Origin: Bacteroides sp. CAG:443
Lineage (GTDB): Bacteria; Bacteroidota; Bacteroidia; Bacteroidales; Bacteroidaceae
DNA: 39,356 bases
Assembly: GCA_000432735.1 (NCBI GenBank)
Contig: FR887816.1
Location: forward strand, 90,297 to 129,652
Direction: 5' to 3'
Below are positions 1 to 9,239 of this stretch, one piece after another (the first letter of the stretch is position 1; every line of letters starts with the position of its first letter). A program made the position numbers and the translations under genes. The notes beneath the pieces are model-generated. The model was not told the origin of the DNA. It saw nothing but the letters and a program-made list of their open reading frames with translations, and did not search any database.

Positions 1-861
1 TACCGTGACAGCTACGTGGAAGAGCGTCTTCAGCTTTGGGTAGACAATCTGAATCTGCTGTATGTTGCCTTTACTCGTGCCTGCAAGAACCTTATCGTAT
101 GGGGAAAGGCCAAGCAGAAGGGAACCGTTTCCGAATTACTCTTAGAAGCATTGCCCCACATTAAGTTGGACATGAACGATACTTCCAGCTGTAATACCGA
201 AACTCAGGAAGGTACCGATGAAGATGTTACCGATATATATGAATACGGAAAACTCTGTCTGTCGGAAGAAACGAAGAAAAAAGCGACGGAGAACCCGCTC
301 GCCGTACAGCCTGAAAACATCCCGGTTCATATTGAATCGATAGAAACGGAAATAGAATTCAAGCAGTCCAACCGCTCTGCCGACTTTATCCGGGGAGAGG
401 AAGATGATGACGAAACGGGACGTTACATCCGTCAGGGGCAATTGTTGCACAATCTTTTTGCCTCTATCCGACAGGAAGGTGATTTGCCGCAAGCTATCGA
501 ACGGCTACGCTTCGAAGGTATATTGGAGTCCGACAAACAGGAGAAACAGATTCAGAAACTGGCTCAATGGGCACTGGGTAATCCGAAGGTGAAGGACTGG
601 TACAGCGGAGAATGGGAGCTTTACAACGAATGCAGCATTATTTATACCGATGAAGAGGGCATCATGCAGACCCGTCGTCCGGACCGTGTCATGATGAAAG
701 ACGGACAAGTAGTGGTAGTAGACTTCAAGTTTGGTAAGCCCAAAGACGGTTATCGCCAGCAAGTCCGCGAATATATGGATCTTTTGTCCGCTATGGGGTA
801 TGAACAGATAAGCGGATATCTGTGGTATGTGTTCGCTAATGAACTGGAAGAGGTTAAATAA
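1..861 (+). CDS. AddA-like UvrD-family helicase/nuclease, C-terminal part (5' truncated by window edge)
   Basis: The reading frame is open from base 1, so the gene begins outside the window and only the last 286 residues are seen. Near the start is LLYVAFTRA, the motif VI signature of UvrD/RecB superfamily 1 helicases. The C-terminal half carries a RecB-type PD-(D/E)XK nuclease: RRPDR followed about 12 residues later by VVVDFKFGK, then a QVREYMDLL helix. This is the layout of AddA/RecB, which unwinds and resects broken DNA ends for RecA-dependent repair. The next gene starts 22 bp downstream and is an AddB-like nuclease, so the two probably form an AddAB complex from one operon. The internal GTG at base 16 is not a credible start. 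Family assignment is firm; the AddA name rests on the partner gene. Confidence 0.88.
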   Translation, partial: YRDSYVEERLQLWVDNLNLLYVAFTRACKNLIVWGKAKQKGTVSELLLEALPHIKLDMNDTSSCNTETQEGTDEDVTDIYEYGKLCLSEETKKKATENPLAVQPENIPVHIESIETEIEFKQSNRSADFIRGEEDDDETGRYIRQGQLLHNLFASIRQEGDLPQAIERLRFEGILESDKQEKQIQKLAQWALGNPKVKDWYSGEWELYNECSIIYTDEEGIMQTRRPDRVMMKDGQVVVVDFKFGKPKDGYRQQVREYMDLLSAMGYEQISGYLWYVFANELEEVK

Positions 862-883
862 ACGATAAAAGCCATCTGGATAT

Positions 884-3757
884 ATGGAAACATTTTTGAA
901 ACAAGTAGCACACGATTTATATAAAAAGACCGAAGGCGACTTTACGAAAGTTGCGATTGTATTCCCGAACAAGCGTGCCAGTCTGTTCTTCAATGAATAT
1001 CTGGCTCAGGAAAGCGACCGCCCTATCTGGTCGCCCACCTACGTCAGCATCAGCGAATTGTTCCGCCAGTCGTCCGAACTGACCATTGCCGACCCGATAA
1101 AGCTGGTCTGCGATCTGTACAAGGTTTTCCAAAAAGCCACCGGAAGCAAAGAAACCCTCGATGATTTTTACTTCTGGGGAGAAATGCTTATTGCCGACTT
1201 CGACGACGCAGACAAAAACATGGCCGATACAAAAGCGCTCTTCAGTAACCTGAAAGACTTGAACGAACTGATGGATAACTATGATTTTCTGGAGGAAGGA
1301 CAAAAAGAGGCATTGAGCCAGTTCTTCCATAATTTTTCCATCGACCAGGTAACAGAACTGAAACGGCGTTTCATCTCTCTATGGGATGTGCTGGGTGATA
1401 TTTACACCGAATACAAGGCACAGCTGGAAAGCCAGTCGATTGCATACGAAGGAATGCTGTACCGACAGGTGATAGAGCAACTGGATGTGGAGGCTCTCCC
1501 CTATCATACATACGTATTCGTAGGTTTTAATGTACTGAATAAGGTAGAACATACTCTGTTCAAGAAACTGAATGAAGCGGGAAAGGCTCTTTTTTACTGG
1601 GATTACGATACGTTTTATCTCAACAAAACACCTCACGAAGCTGGAGAATTTATTCGCCGCAACCTGCGGGATTTCCCGTCGGAACTGCCAGTATCCTGCT
1701 TCGATAACCTGAGTCAGCCCAAAGATATAACCTTTATTGAGTCACCGACTGAGAACGGACAGGTTCGATATTTGCCCCAATGGATTCGGGAAAACCTCAC
1801 GCCAGAGGAGAAAGAAACAGCGGTTGTACTATGCAATGAAGCACTGCTTCAGCCCGTACTGCATTCTTTACCGGATAATGTAAAGCACATCAATATCACA
1901 ATGGGCTTTCCGCTTTCGCAGACTCCCGCATACAGTTTCGTCAACGCTCTGATGGAACTCCATACTTCGGGTTACAATCCAAACAACGGACGTTATTTGT
2001 TTGCGGAAGTTATCAGCGTTTTGAAGCATCCGTATACCCGTCAGTTGTCGCCCGAAGCCGAGAAACTGGAACAAACTCTCACCCGTGACAACCGTTTCTA
2101 TCCGCTTCCTTCGGAATTGAAACAAGACGAAGTACTGGAACTGTTGTTTACGCCGCGTAGAAACAACCTCGACTTATGCTGCATGCTGTCGGAAGCGATA
2201 AAAAAAGTCGCTACCATTTACCAGCAACAAGCTGCCTCTCACTCCGATGCATTCGACCAGCTGTATCGTGAATCCTTATTCAAAACCTATACATTGGTCA
2301 ACCGCTTTCATACCTTAATCGAGAGCAAGGAACTGAATGTGCAGGCAGGTACTTTCCAGCGCTTGCTCACCCGTGTCATGTCTTCATCGAGCATTCCTTT
2401 TCACGGAGAGCCGGCCATCGGTATGCAAGTCATGGGGGTACTGGAAACACGTAACCTCGACTTCCGTCATCTCATCCTGCTTTCCGTCAACGAAGGGCAG
2501 TTGCCTAAAGCAGGAGGCGATTCCTCTTTCATCCCTTACAACTTACGAAAGGCTTTCGGCATGACGACCATCGACCATAAAATAGCCGTTTATGCCTATT
2601 ATTTCTATCGCTTGTTGCAACGAGCCGAGAAGGTAACGCTGGTATACAATACCGCTACCGATGGCATCAACCGCGGAGAGCTATCACGCTTCATGCTCCA
2701 GTTCCTGATAGAATGGGGACATCCCATACAGCGTAAGCAACTGGAAGCCGAACAGTCCCCACAAGACTCAGCTCCTATCACCATCGAAAAGACACCCGAC
2801 ATCATGGAACGGATGCGAAAGGTATTCGACCTTCAGAGTAACCCGAAGGCTATCATTTCACCATCGGCCCTGAACTGCTACCTGGACTGTTCGCTGAAGT
2901 TCTATTATAAATATGTAGCTCTGCTTAGTGCCCCCGATGAAGTGAGCGCAGACATCGACTCGGCCAAGTTCGGCAGTATCTTTCATTATGCAGCGGAACA
3001 TATTTATAAAGACCTGACAAGCCACGGGAAACTGATAAACAAAGAGAACCTGGAAACGCTTTTAAAAGATGAAGTCCGCCTGCAAACCTATGTAGACAAC
3101 GGATTCAAAGAGCTGTTCTTTAACCTCCCTCCAGATGAGCAACCTGAATATAACGGCATTCAACTCATCAACTCAGCCGTTATCCTGAAGTATGTTCAGC
3201 AACTCCTTCGGAACGACCTGCGATATGCTCCGTTTACCTTTGTCGGTTCCGAGCAACCTGTGTATGAAAATATAACGATTCAAGCAGCGGATAAAATCAT
3301 TCAGTCACGTATAGGAGGTATCATCGACCGTATGGATACAAAAGACGGAACCCTACGGATTGTAGATTACAAGACGGGAGGCGATGCCGATACCCCGGCA
3401 AACATTGCTTCGCTCTTTATTCCCGATAAAAAGCGTTCGAACTATGTTTTCCAGACCTTTCTTTATGCCTCCATCGTCTGCAAACTACTGAAAGGGAAAA
3501 ACGACGACCGACGGGTAGCTCCTGCCCTGCTATACATTCATCGGGCTGCTTCGGAAAATTATTCTCCGGTTATTCAGATAGGAGAACCCCGCAAGCCGAA
3601 AGAACCAGTAGAAGATTTCGCAAAATACGAAGAAGAGTTTCGAAAGTACCTGAATGAATTACTGGAAACGATCTTCAATTCTAATGTATCTTTTACCCAG
3701 ACCGATATAGAAGACAAATGCGCCTATTGTGATTTCAAGGCACTTTGCAAGAAATAA
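884..3757 (+). CDS. AddB-like PD-(D/E)XK nuclease with predicted 4Fe-4S site
   Basis: This 957-aa protein is the probable partner subunit of the preceding helicase-nuclease in double-strand-break end processing. The N-terminus has a helicase-like fold signature (VAIVFPNKRA) but no intact Walker A motif, as in AddB, where the helicase domain recognises Chi rather than hydrolysing ATP. The C-terminal nuclease has GIIDRMD, then RIVDYKTGG, and a FQTFLYASIV helix of the QxxxY type. Cysteines at 665/669 and the terminal C946-x2-C949-x5-C955 cluster match the AddB/Dna2 arrangement, in which four cysteines bind a 4Fe-4S cluster around the nuclease domain. The gene starts 22 bp after its partner. It could equally be annotated simply as a PD-(D/E)XK nuclease family protein. 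Confidence 0.88.
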   Translation: METFLKQVAHDLYKKTEGDFTKVAIVFPNKRASLFFNEYLAQESDRPIWSPTYVSISELFRQSSELTIADPIKLVCDLYKVFQKATGSKETLDDFYFWGEMLIADFDDADKNMADTKALFSNLKDLNELMDNYDFLEEGQKEALSQFFHNFSIDQVTELKRRFISLWDVLGDIYTEYKAQLESQSIAYEGMLYRQVIEQLDVEALPYHTYVFVGFNVLNKVEHTLFKKLNEAGKALFYWDYDTFYLNKTPHEAGEFIRRNLRDFPSELPVSCFDNLSQPKDITFIESPTENGQVRYLPQWIRENLTPEEKETAVVLCNEALLQPVLHSLPDNVKHINITMGFPLSQTPAYSFVNALMELHTSGYNPNNGRYLFAEVISVLKHPYTRQLSPEAEKLEQTLTRDNRFYPLPSELKQDEVLELLFTPRRNNLDLCCMLSEAIKKVATIYQQQAASHSDAFDQLYRESLFKTYTLVNRFHTLIESKELNVQAGTFQRLLTRVMSSSSIPFHGEPAIGMQVMGVLETRNLDFRHLILLSVNEGQLPKAGGDSSFIPYNLRKAFGMTTIDHKIAVYAYYFYRLLQRAEKVTLVYNTATDGINRGELSRFMLQFLIEWGHPIQRKQLEAEQSPQDSAPITIEKTPDIMERMRKVFDLQSNPKAIISPSALNCYLDCSLKFYYKYVALLSAPDEVSADIDSAKFGSIFHYAAEHIYKDLTSHGKLINKENLETLLKDEVRLQTYVDNGFKELFFNLPPDEQPEYNGIQLINSAVILKYVQQLLRNDLRYAPFTFVGSEQPVYENITIQAADKIIQSRIGGIIDRMDTKDGTLRIVDYKTGGDADTPANIASLFIPDKKRSNYVFQTFLYASIVCKLLKGKNDDRRVAPALLYIHRAASENYSPVIQIGEPRKPKEPVEDFAKYEEEFRKYLNELLETIFNSNVSFTQTDIEDKCAYCDFKALCKK

Positions 3758-3772
3758 TGACTGATTCACGGA

Positions 3773-3816
3773 CAGGGAATTTTGGCATCCTCCATAAAAG
3801 GGCCTGAAATTCCTTG
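3773..3816 (+). terminator. Weak hairpin downstream of the AddAB-like operon
   Basis: The arms CAGGGAATTT and AAATTCCTTG pair with one G-U wobble and lie 16 bp after the stop codon. A CTTTT run follows after a short gap, so the tail is not ideal. It probably ends the repair operon before the sulfatase gene. Confidence 0.4.
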
Positions 3817-3924
3817 CCGATAAATCAACTCTTTTAAAAATCTAAATTATCATAGAAAAAGAATAAAACTTATATAACCTAAATCTTATTCTATCTATCC
3901 TCACTCCGCTAAACTAATACTACA

Positions 3925-5496
3925 ATGAACAAACTATTATTCGTCCCTATTGCTGTATGCGGTGTCAATCAATATATAAACGCCCAATCACCTCAATCTC
4001 CTAACATTGTACTCATTCTTTGCGATGATATGGGCTTTTCCGACCTAGGATGTTACGGGAGCGAAATCCAAACTCCCAATATCGACAAGCTCGCTCAGGA
4101 AGGAGTACGCTTCAGTCAGTTTAAGAACACCGGAAGAAGTTGTCCAAGCCGAGCTGCCCTACTAACTGGCAGATACCAGCATGAAGTAGGAATGGGCTGG
4201 ATGGCCGAGGTTGACGAACATCGTCCCGGTTACAGAGGACAGCTAGACAAAGCATATCCTACCATCGCCGAAGTCATGAAAGCGGGTGGATATTCCACAT
4301 ACATGAGCGGGAAATGGCACGTAACGACAACCGGCGGATACGATGCTCCTAACGGAAGTTATCCTATACAACGGGGGTTCGACAAATACTATGGCTGCCT
4401 GCACGGAGGAGGAAGTTATTACAAACCCGATCCAGTCTATAATAATCTGGACAGAATCACCGACTTACCCGATGACTATTATTACACTAAAGCCATTACC
4501 GACTCGGCCGTAAGTTTTGTTCATGCGCACGATACCCGGAAACCGATGTTCTTATACGTAGCCCATTATGCGCCTCACTTGCCACTCCAAGCACCGGCCG
4601 AATATGTAAAAAAGTGCATCGACCGTTATAAAGTCGGATATGATGTCTTACGCAAGCAACGATTCGAAAAGCAAAAGAGCTTCGGACTGGTACCCGATAG
4701 TCTGGAACTTCCGATATTCAACAAAGAATTTGGTGGCAAACGTCCGGCATGGGAAGACCTGACGCCTCAGCAACAGGAAAAATGGATAAACGATATGGCT
4801 ACTTATGCCGCCATGATTGAAATCATGGACGAAGGCATCGGCAAGCTGGTCGATGAGATCAAGAAGAAAGGTATGTACGAGAATACCGTCTTTCTCTTCC
4901 TGAGCGACAATGGAGCTACCGATGAAGGCGGGTTTATCGGACAATTAATGTCTGACTTATCGAATACACCCTATAGAAGTTATAAGAAGTGGGTTTTCCA
5001 AGGAGGAACCAGTACTCCGTTCATCCTTACCTATGGCGACAAGAAGAAAAATAAGATGAAAGGAGAAATCTGTCACCAGCCGGCACATATCATCGATATC
5101 ATGCCAACATGCATGGCTTTGGGAAAGGTAACATACCCCAAGACGTTTGCTCATGCTGACCTGCCGGGAACCAGCCTGCTTCCAGCTTCACAAGGAAAAG
5201 CTCTTGAACCAAGAACCTTATACTTCGAGCATCAAAGTTTGTGTGCCATTATAGACGGCAACTGGAAACTGGTCAAAGCCGACAGAGACAGCCAATGGGA
5301 ACTGATCAATCTGGCTACTGATCCATTCGAAACCAATGACCTCGCAGAAAAATACCCCGAAAAAGTAGAAGAACTGGAGGCCAAATGGATTGACTGGGCC
5401 AACACCCATAAAGTATTTCCTCTGGAAAACAGGAAATGGACGGAACGAATCAATTTCTATCACAAAAAGAACCCTAACCAAAAAGGGAATCAGTAA
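3925..5496 (+). CDS. Secreted S1-family sulfatase (Ser-type active site)
   Basis: This 523-aa protein has an N-terminal signal sequence ending near INAQ (about residue 21) followed by a full sulfatase domain. Metal-binding aspartates lie in LCDDMGFSD (D34, D35). The maturation motif is S72-C-P-S-R76, followed by AALLTGR. Further active-site signatures are GKWH, HYAPHLP and LSDNGA. In the S1 family the first residue of (C/S)-x-P-x-R becomes formylglycine. Here that residue is Ser72, so it should need an anaerobic radical-SAM maturase (anSME), none of which lies in this window. Such enzymes remove sulfate from host or algal glycans in the periplasm. The gene stands alone between a repair operon and convergent fhs, not in a PUL. 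Substrate is not predictable. Confidence 0.9.
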   Translation: MNKLLFVPIAVCGVNQYINAQSPQSPNIVLILCDDMGFSDLGCYGSEIQTPNIDKLAQEGVRFSQFKNTGRSCPSRAALLTGRYQHEVGMGWMAEVDEHRPGYRGQLDKAYPTIAEVMKAGGYSTYMSGKWHVTTTGGYDAPNGSYPIQRGFDKYYGCLHGGGSYYKPDPVYNNLDRITDLPDDYYYTKAITDSAVSFVHAHDTRKPMFLYVAHYAPHLPLQAPAEYVKKCIDRYKVGYDVLRKQRFEKQKSFGLVPDSLELPIFNKEFGGKRPAWEDLTPQQQEKWINDMATYAAMIEIMDEGIGKLVDEIKKKGMYENTVFLFLSDNGATDEGGFIGQLMSDLSNTPYRSYKKWVFQGGTSTPFILTYGDKKKNKMKGEICHQPAHIIDIMPTCMALGKVTYPKTFAHADLPGTSLLPASQGKALEPRTLYFEHQSLCAIIDGNWKLVKADRDSQWELINLATDPFETNDLAEKYPEKVEELEAKWIDWANTHKVFPLENRKWTERINFYHKKNPNQKGNQ

Positions 5497-5540
5497 CAAC
5501 TTAAATTCTCTGTATGCCCGATGTTTCAATTCGGAGATAA

Positions 5541-5583
5541 AAAACAAATCGTGCAGGCTCTCGAGTCTGCACGATTTGTTTTT
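5541..5583. terminator. Bidirectional terminator between sulfatase and fhs
   Basis: The near-perfect arms AAATCGTGCAG and CTGCACGATTT are flanked by an A-run on the left and a T-run on the right. The hairpin can therefore end both the plus-strand sulfatase transcript and the convergent fhs transcript. Confidence 0.85.
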
Positions 5584-5631
5584 CTGATACCTCTTTCCGT
5601 ATCCTATGATGTAGAAATAGAAAAACTGTCT

Positions 5632-7299
5632 TTAGGACAAGCCCTCTATTTCACCATTTACGATATCAATATGCAATGCCTGCGGTTCTTTTGGCAATCC
5701 CGGCATACGCATGATTTCTCCAGCCACGATAACCAGCATCTCAGCTCCGGCATTCAATACGATATCGCGAACGTGGAATTCAAAGTCTTTCACCACTCCG
5801 TACAACTTCGGATCGGTAGAGAATGAATATTGTGTCTTAGCGATACAGATAGGGAAATGTCCATAACCAAGTTCCTGTATGCGTTTCAGTTTCTTTCTAG
5901 CCGCTGCACTGTAAGTAATCATGTTCGCACCATACAGGTTGCATGCTACCTTCGAAATCTTCTCTTCCACGCTGTCTTCATCATTATAAGCCAGATGCAA
6001 CGGTCCCGAAGGCTGCTTTTCGATAGTATCTACTACCAGATTAGCCAGTTCCACAGCTCCAGCGCCACCTTCTACAAAGGCATTATTCACCGCAAAACCT
6101 ACTCCCAGTTCCGCACAATGCTGACGAACCAGATCAATTTCTTCTTCCATATCGTTTGCATAACGGTTGAATGCAACAACTACCGTCTGACCGAAAGAAC
6201 GAAGGTTCTCGATATGTTTGTCGAGATTTGCCAGTCCCTTAACCAGTCCCTCTGCATTCGGTTCTTTTATCTGGTCAAGACTTACACCACCATGCATTTT
6301 CAATCCTTGTGCTGTCGCTACGATAACAGTCAGCTTAGGCTGCAAACCCGACTTGCGGCATTTGATGTCGTAGAACTTTTCAGCACCCAGATCGGCACCG
6401 AAACCAGCTTCCGTAATCACATAGTCACCAAAAGTCATAGCCAGCTTGGTAGCCATTACCGAGTTACATCCGTGCGCGATATTGGCAAACGGACCACCAT
6501 GTACGAAAGCAGCCGTATGTTCCGTAGTCTGAACCAAGTTTGGTGCAATCGCGTCTTTCAGCAATACGGTAATTGCTCCCGCTACACCCAGATCTTTTAC
6601 AGTAAACGGCTTGTTGTCGATTGTGAAGCCCAGCAAAATATTCTCAATACGGCGACGCAAGTCGTCTTCATCTTTTGCCAGACAGAGAATAGCCATGATC
6701 TCCGAAGCCGGTGTAATATCGAAGCTCGACTCACGAGTGATACCATTCGATTTACCGCCCAGCCCGGTAATGATATAACGCAATCCGCGGTCGTTCACAT
6801 CGAGTACACGGTTCCACAACACCTCTTTCAGTGCAAAGCCGTTATCCTGATTCTGATACATGTAGTTGTCCAGCAAGGCAGCAATCATGTTATGTGCCGA
6901 GGTAATCGCATGAAAATCACCCGTAAAGTGCAGGTTAATCTTATCCATCGGCAAAACCTGAGCATATCCACCTCCGGCAGCTCCACCTTTCATACCGAAG
7001 CAAGGACCGAGCGACGGCTCACGAAGCGCACAAATCGCCTTCTTTCCGATGCGTGTCAAGCCTAATGCCAGACCGATTGACACGGTAGTCTTTCCGATAC
7101 CCGCCTTAGTCGGTGTAATAGCCGTCACCAGAATAAGGTTGCTGTTCTTTACTTTTTCCTCATCGATCAACGTTTCAGGAACTTTTGCGATATAACGTCC
7201 ATAGTTATGGATTTCTTCTACAGGTATATCATAATCACGTGCTACCTGCTTAATCTTTGTCAGTTCAATACTGCGAGCTATTTCGATATCTGATTTCAT
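5632..7299 (-). CDS. fhs: Formate-tetrahydrofolate ligase
   Basis: The enzyme makes 10-formyl-THF from formate, THF and ATP, feeding purine synthesis and one-carbon metabolism in the cytoplasm. The start MKSDIEIARS gives 555 aa, the usual length of the family. The longer frame to 7383 would begin upstream of the predicted -7 box at 7322-7329 and is rejected. Residues 62-73 (TPTKAGIGKTTV) form the nucleotide-binding loop typical of Fhs, and family-typical blocks such as REPSLGPCFGMKGG and FVHGGPFANIAHG follow. It is a single-gene unit, convergent with the sulfatase across a shared terminator and divergent from the alcohol dehydrogenase. Confidence 0.97.
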   Translation of the reverse strand: MKSDIEIARSIELTKIKQVARDYDIPVEEIHNYGRYIAKVPETLIDEEKVKNSNLILVTAITPTKAGIGKTTVSIGLALGLTRIGKKAICALREPSLGPCFGMKGGAAGGGYAQVLPMDKINLHFTGDFHAITSAHNMIAALLDNYMYQNQDNGFALKEVLWNRVLDVNDRGLRYIITGLGGKSNGITRESSFDITPASEIMAILCLAKDEDDLRRRIENILLGFTIDNKPFTVKDLGVAGAITVLLKDAIAPNLVQTTEHTAAFVHGGPFANIAHGCNSVMATKLAMTFGDYVITEAGFGADLGAEKFYDIKCRKSGLQPKLTVIVATAQGLKMHGGVSLDQIKEPNAEGLVKGLANLDKHIENLRSFGQTVVVAFNRYANDMEEEIDLVRQHCAELGVGFAVNNAFVEGGAGAVELANLVVDTIEKQPSGPLHLAYNDEDSVEEKISKVACNLYGANMITYSAAARKKLKRIQELGYGHFPICIAKTQYSFSTDPKLYGVVKDFEFHVRDIVLNAGAEMLVIVAGEIMRMPGLPKEPQALHIDIVNGEIEGLS

Positions 7300-7321
7300 A
7301 GTGATTTTGAAAATGAAAGCG

Positions 7322-7329
7322 CAAAGATA
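7322..7329 (-). promoter_or_regulatory. Predicted fhs promoter -7 box
   Basis: The minus strand reads TATCTTTG, an exact TAnnTTTG Bacteroidota -7 box, 22 bp upstream of the chosen fhs ATG. This predicts a 5' UTR of under 20 nt. No good -33 box is visible. Confidence 0.6.
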
Positions 7330-7341
7330 AGAAAAATTCCA

Positions 7342-7349
7342 TAACTTTG
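7342..7349 (+). promoter_or_regulatory. Predicted promoter -7 box of the alcohol dehydrogenase gene
   Basis: The plus strand reads TAACTTTG, an exact TAnnTTTG box, 73 bp upstream of the ATG at 7422. It lies 12 bp from the opposing fhs box, so the two promoters overlap. Confidence 0.6.
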
Positions 7350-7421
7350 CAGTATCACGTTTCACGAATAGAAACACTCTCACACAATTAAAATCAAATT
7401 AAAGAAAAAGGAGCTAAATTT

Positions 7422-8597
7422 ATGAATAATTTTACCTTTTACAGCCCCACTGAATTTGTATTTGGTAGAGCAACGGAAACACAAACCGGAACATTAGTCA
7501 AAAAATATCACGGTACGAAGGCCTTAATTGTGTATGGAGGCGGCTCTGTCGTACGGAGCGGACTGCTGGACAAGGTAAAGCGTTCGCTGGATGAAGCAAA
7601 AGTTGCCTATGTAGAACTGGGAGGCATACAACCCAATCCAACCGACCCGAAAGTATACGAAGGCATCGAACTGGGACGCAACGAACAAGTCGACTTCATT
7701 CTTCCGGTAGGCGGAGGCTCCGTCATCGATACGGCCAAGGCAATTGCCATTGGCATTCCTTACGAAGGCGACTTCTGGGACTTCTTTATCGGCAAATCTG
7801 TACCTCAGGCGGGACTGCCTATCGGCGTGGTGCTGACCATTCCCGCAGCGGGAAGTGAAGGCTCCGGCAATGCCGTCATCACCAAACTCGACGGCTTGAG
7901 AAAACTGGGTCTGCACACTCCGGCCATTCTTCGTCCGGCTTTTGCCGTCATGAATCCGGAACTGACCTATACCTTGCCGGCCTGGCAGACAGCCAGCGGC
8001 ATCACCGATATGATGGCTCACATCATGGAACGCTATTTCAGCAATACTCCGGGAGTGGAAATAGCCGACCGTATGTGCGAAGGAGTACTGAAAGCAATCA
8101 TTACCGAAGCACCCCGTGTACTGGCCGAGCCGGATAATTACGACGCACGCGCCAACATCATGTGGGCGGGAACCGTGGCACACAACGGAACCTGCGGCGT
8201 AGGCTGCGAAGAAGACTGGGCTTCACACGGACTGGAACATGAGGTCAGTGCCCTCTATAACGTGACTCACGGTGCCGGACTGGCTGTTATTTTCCCGGCA
8301 TGGCTGACTTATGCAGCCAAACACAATGTGGGGAAGGTGGCTCAATTTGCAACTCGTGTATGGGATGTACCGGCATCAGACGACCTGCAAGCTGTCGCTT
8401 TGGAAGGTATCTCACGCTTCAAGACATTCCTGCACAGCATCGGCATGCCTGTTTCGTTCAAGGAACTGGGCATAGAACATCCCGACATCGACCTGCTGGT
8501 AAGAAAATTTCACGAAGACAAAGGCCAGATAGCCGGCAATTATGTGCACCTCGACCATCAGGCAAGCCGTGAAATCTACGAAATAGCCAATCAATAA
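7422..8597 (+). CDS. Iron-dependent alcohol dehydrogenase, YqhD/BDH type
   Basis: This 391-aa protein has the type III iron-containing alcohol dehydrogenase layout. GGGSVIDTAK at residues 97-106 binds the dinucleotide phosphates. The metal ligands D196, H200, H269 and H283 are all present with the spacing I recall for E. coli YqhD. Members reduce aldehydes to alcohols, usually with NADPH, and act in aldehyde detoxification or fermentative alcohol formation. The physiological substrate cannot be told from sequence. The gene has its own predicted promoter and a terminator directly after it, so it looks monocistronic. Confidence 0.93.
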   Translation: MNNFTFYSPTEFVFGRATETQTGTLVKKYHGTKALIVYGGGSVVRSGLLDKVKRSLDEAKVAYVELGGIQPNPTDPKVYEGIELGRNEQVDFILPVGGGSVIDTAKAIAIGIPYEGDFWDFFIGKSVPQAGLPIGVVLTIPAAGSEGSGNAVITKLDGLRKLGLHTPAILRPAFAVMNPELTYTLPAWQTASGITDMMAHIMERYFSNTPGVEIADRMCEGVLKAIITEAPRVLAEPDNYDARANIMWAGTVAHNGTCGVGCEEDWASHGLEHEVSALYNVTHGAGLAVIFPAWLTYAAKHNVGKVAQFATRVWDVPASDDLQAVALEGISRFKTFLHSIGMPVSFKELGIEHPDIDLLVRKFHEDKGQIAGNYVHLDHQASREIYEIANQ

Positions 8598-8631
8598 ATT
8601 TTATCAGCGGTTTGATCTACCGTATACTCAG

Positions 8632-8684
8632 ACGGATTATTCATTGCTTCACGTAGCGGTGCAATGTTAATCCGCCTGTTTTTT
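8632..8684 (+). terminator. Terminator after the alcohol dehydrogenase
   Basis: The arms CGGATTATTCATTGC and GCAATGTTAATCCG pair with a small bulge and are followed by GCCTGTTTTTTG. Confidence 0.7.
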
Positions 8685-8735
8685 GACTTTATTTATCGTA
8701 CAACAGATTATTACATCCACTCAAATATCAACATT

Positions 8736-9224
8736 ATGGAATTCAACAATACTCAAGTCCGCCGTCAGGACAGACTGCTGGACGAAACACGTTCGTTCGA
8801 AATACTGAAAGAAGGAGAATACGGAATACTTTCCATGCGTACCGAAAACGGGGACGGTGCCTACGGCATTCCTCTCAGCTATGTATGGGACAGAGGCAAC
8901 TCTATTTATATACACTGTGCTCCGGTAGGCAGAAAGCTAAACTGTATCGATGCCTGCACAAACGTATCTTTCTGCGTGGTAGGACGTACCAAAGTCATTT
9001 CCGGAGAATTTACGACAGCCTACGAAAGTATTGTACTCCGCTGCACGGCACACCACGGACTTCACGAGGCCGAACGTATGTCTGCCCTCTCCCTGTTCCT
9101 GAGCAAGTACTGCCCGAACGACAAAATCAGAGGGCTGGAATATGCTGAGAAATCGTTCCATCGTACGGAAATCATCCGCCTCGACATCGAAGAGATCAGC
9201 GGAAAGACCAAGAACCGTTTCTAA
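8736..9224 (+). CDS. Pyridoxamine 5'-phosphate oxidase-like flavoprotein (NimA-like family)
   Basis: The ATG at 8736 (MEFNNTQVRRQDRLL) is preferred, giving 162 aa. The frame opens further upstream at 8664, but that extension overlaps the preceding terminator and is not protein-like. The protein is a split-barrel FMN-binding protein of the PPOX/Nim type: RRQDRLL, then GIPLSYVWDRGN, then IYIHCAPVGRKLNC around His60. Nim proteins have a similar YFHxAxxGHK block. Here the position after the glycine is Arg66 rather than His, so 5-nitroimidazole reduction should not be assumed. It probably binds FMN and reduces small molecules. A MATE exporter starts 15 bp downstream, suggesting an operon for handling a toxic compound. 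Confidence 0.82.
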   Translation: MEFNNTQVRRQDRLLDETRSFEILKEGEYGILSMRTENGDGAYGIPLSYVWDRGNSIYIHCAPVGRKLNCIDACTNVSFCVVGRTKVISGEFTTAYESIVLRCTAHHGLHEAERMSALSLFLSKYCPNDKIRGLEYAEKSFHRTEIIRLDIEEISGKTKNRF

Positions 9225-9239
9225 CCTCCTAAACCAAGT

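Noticed and set aside
5830..7065. Long plus-strand open frame (411 codons) opposite fhs
   Set aside because: It is antisense to a well-conserved enzyme gene and its translation has no family resemblance; it arises from the codon bias of fhs.
7300..7383. N-terminal extension of fhs
   Set aside because: It lies upstream of a consensus -7 box at 7322-7329 and reads as non-family sequence; the ATG at 7299 gives the normal 555-aa length.
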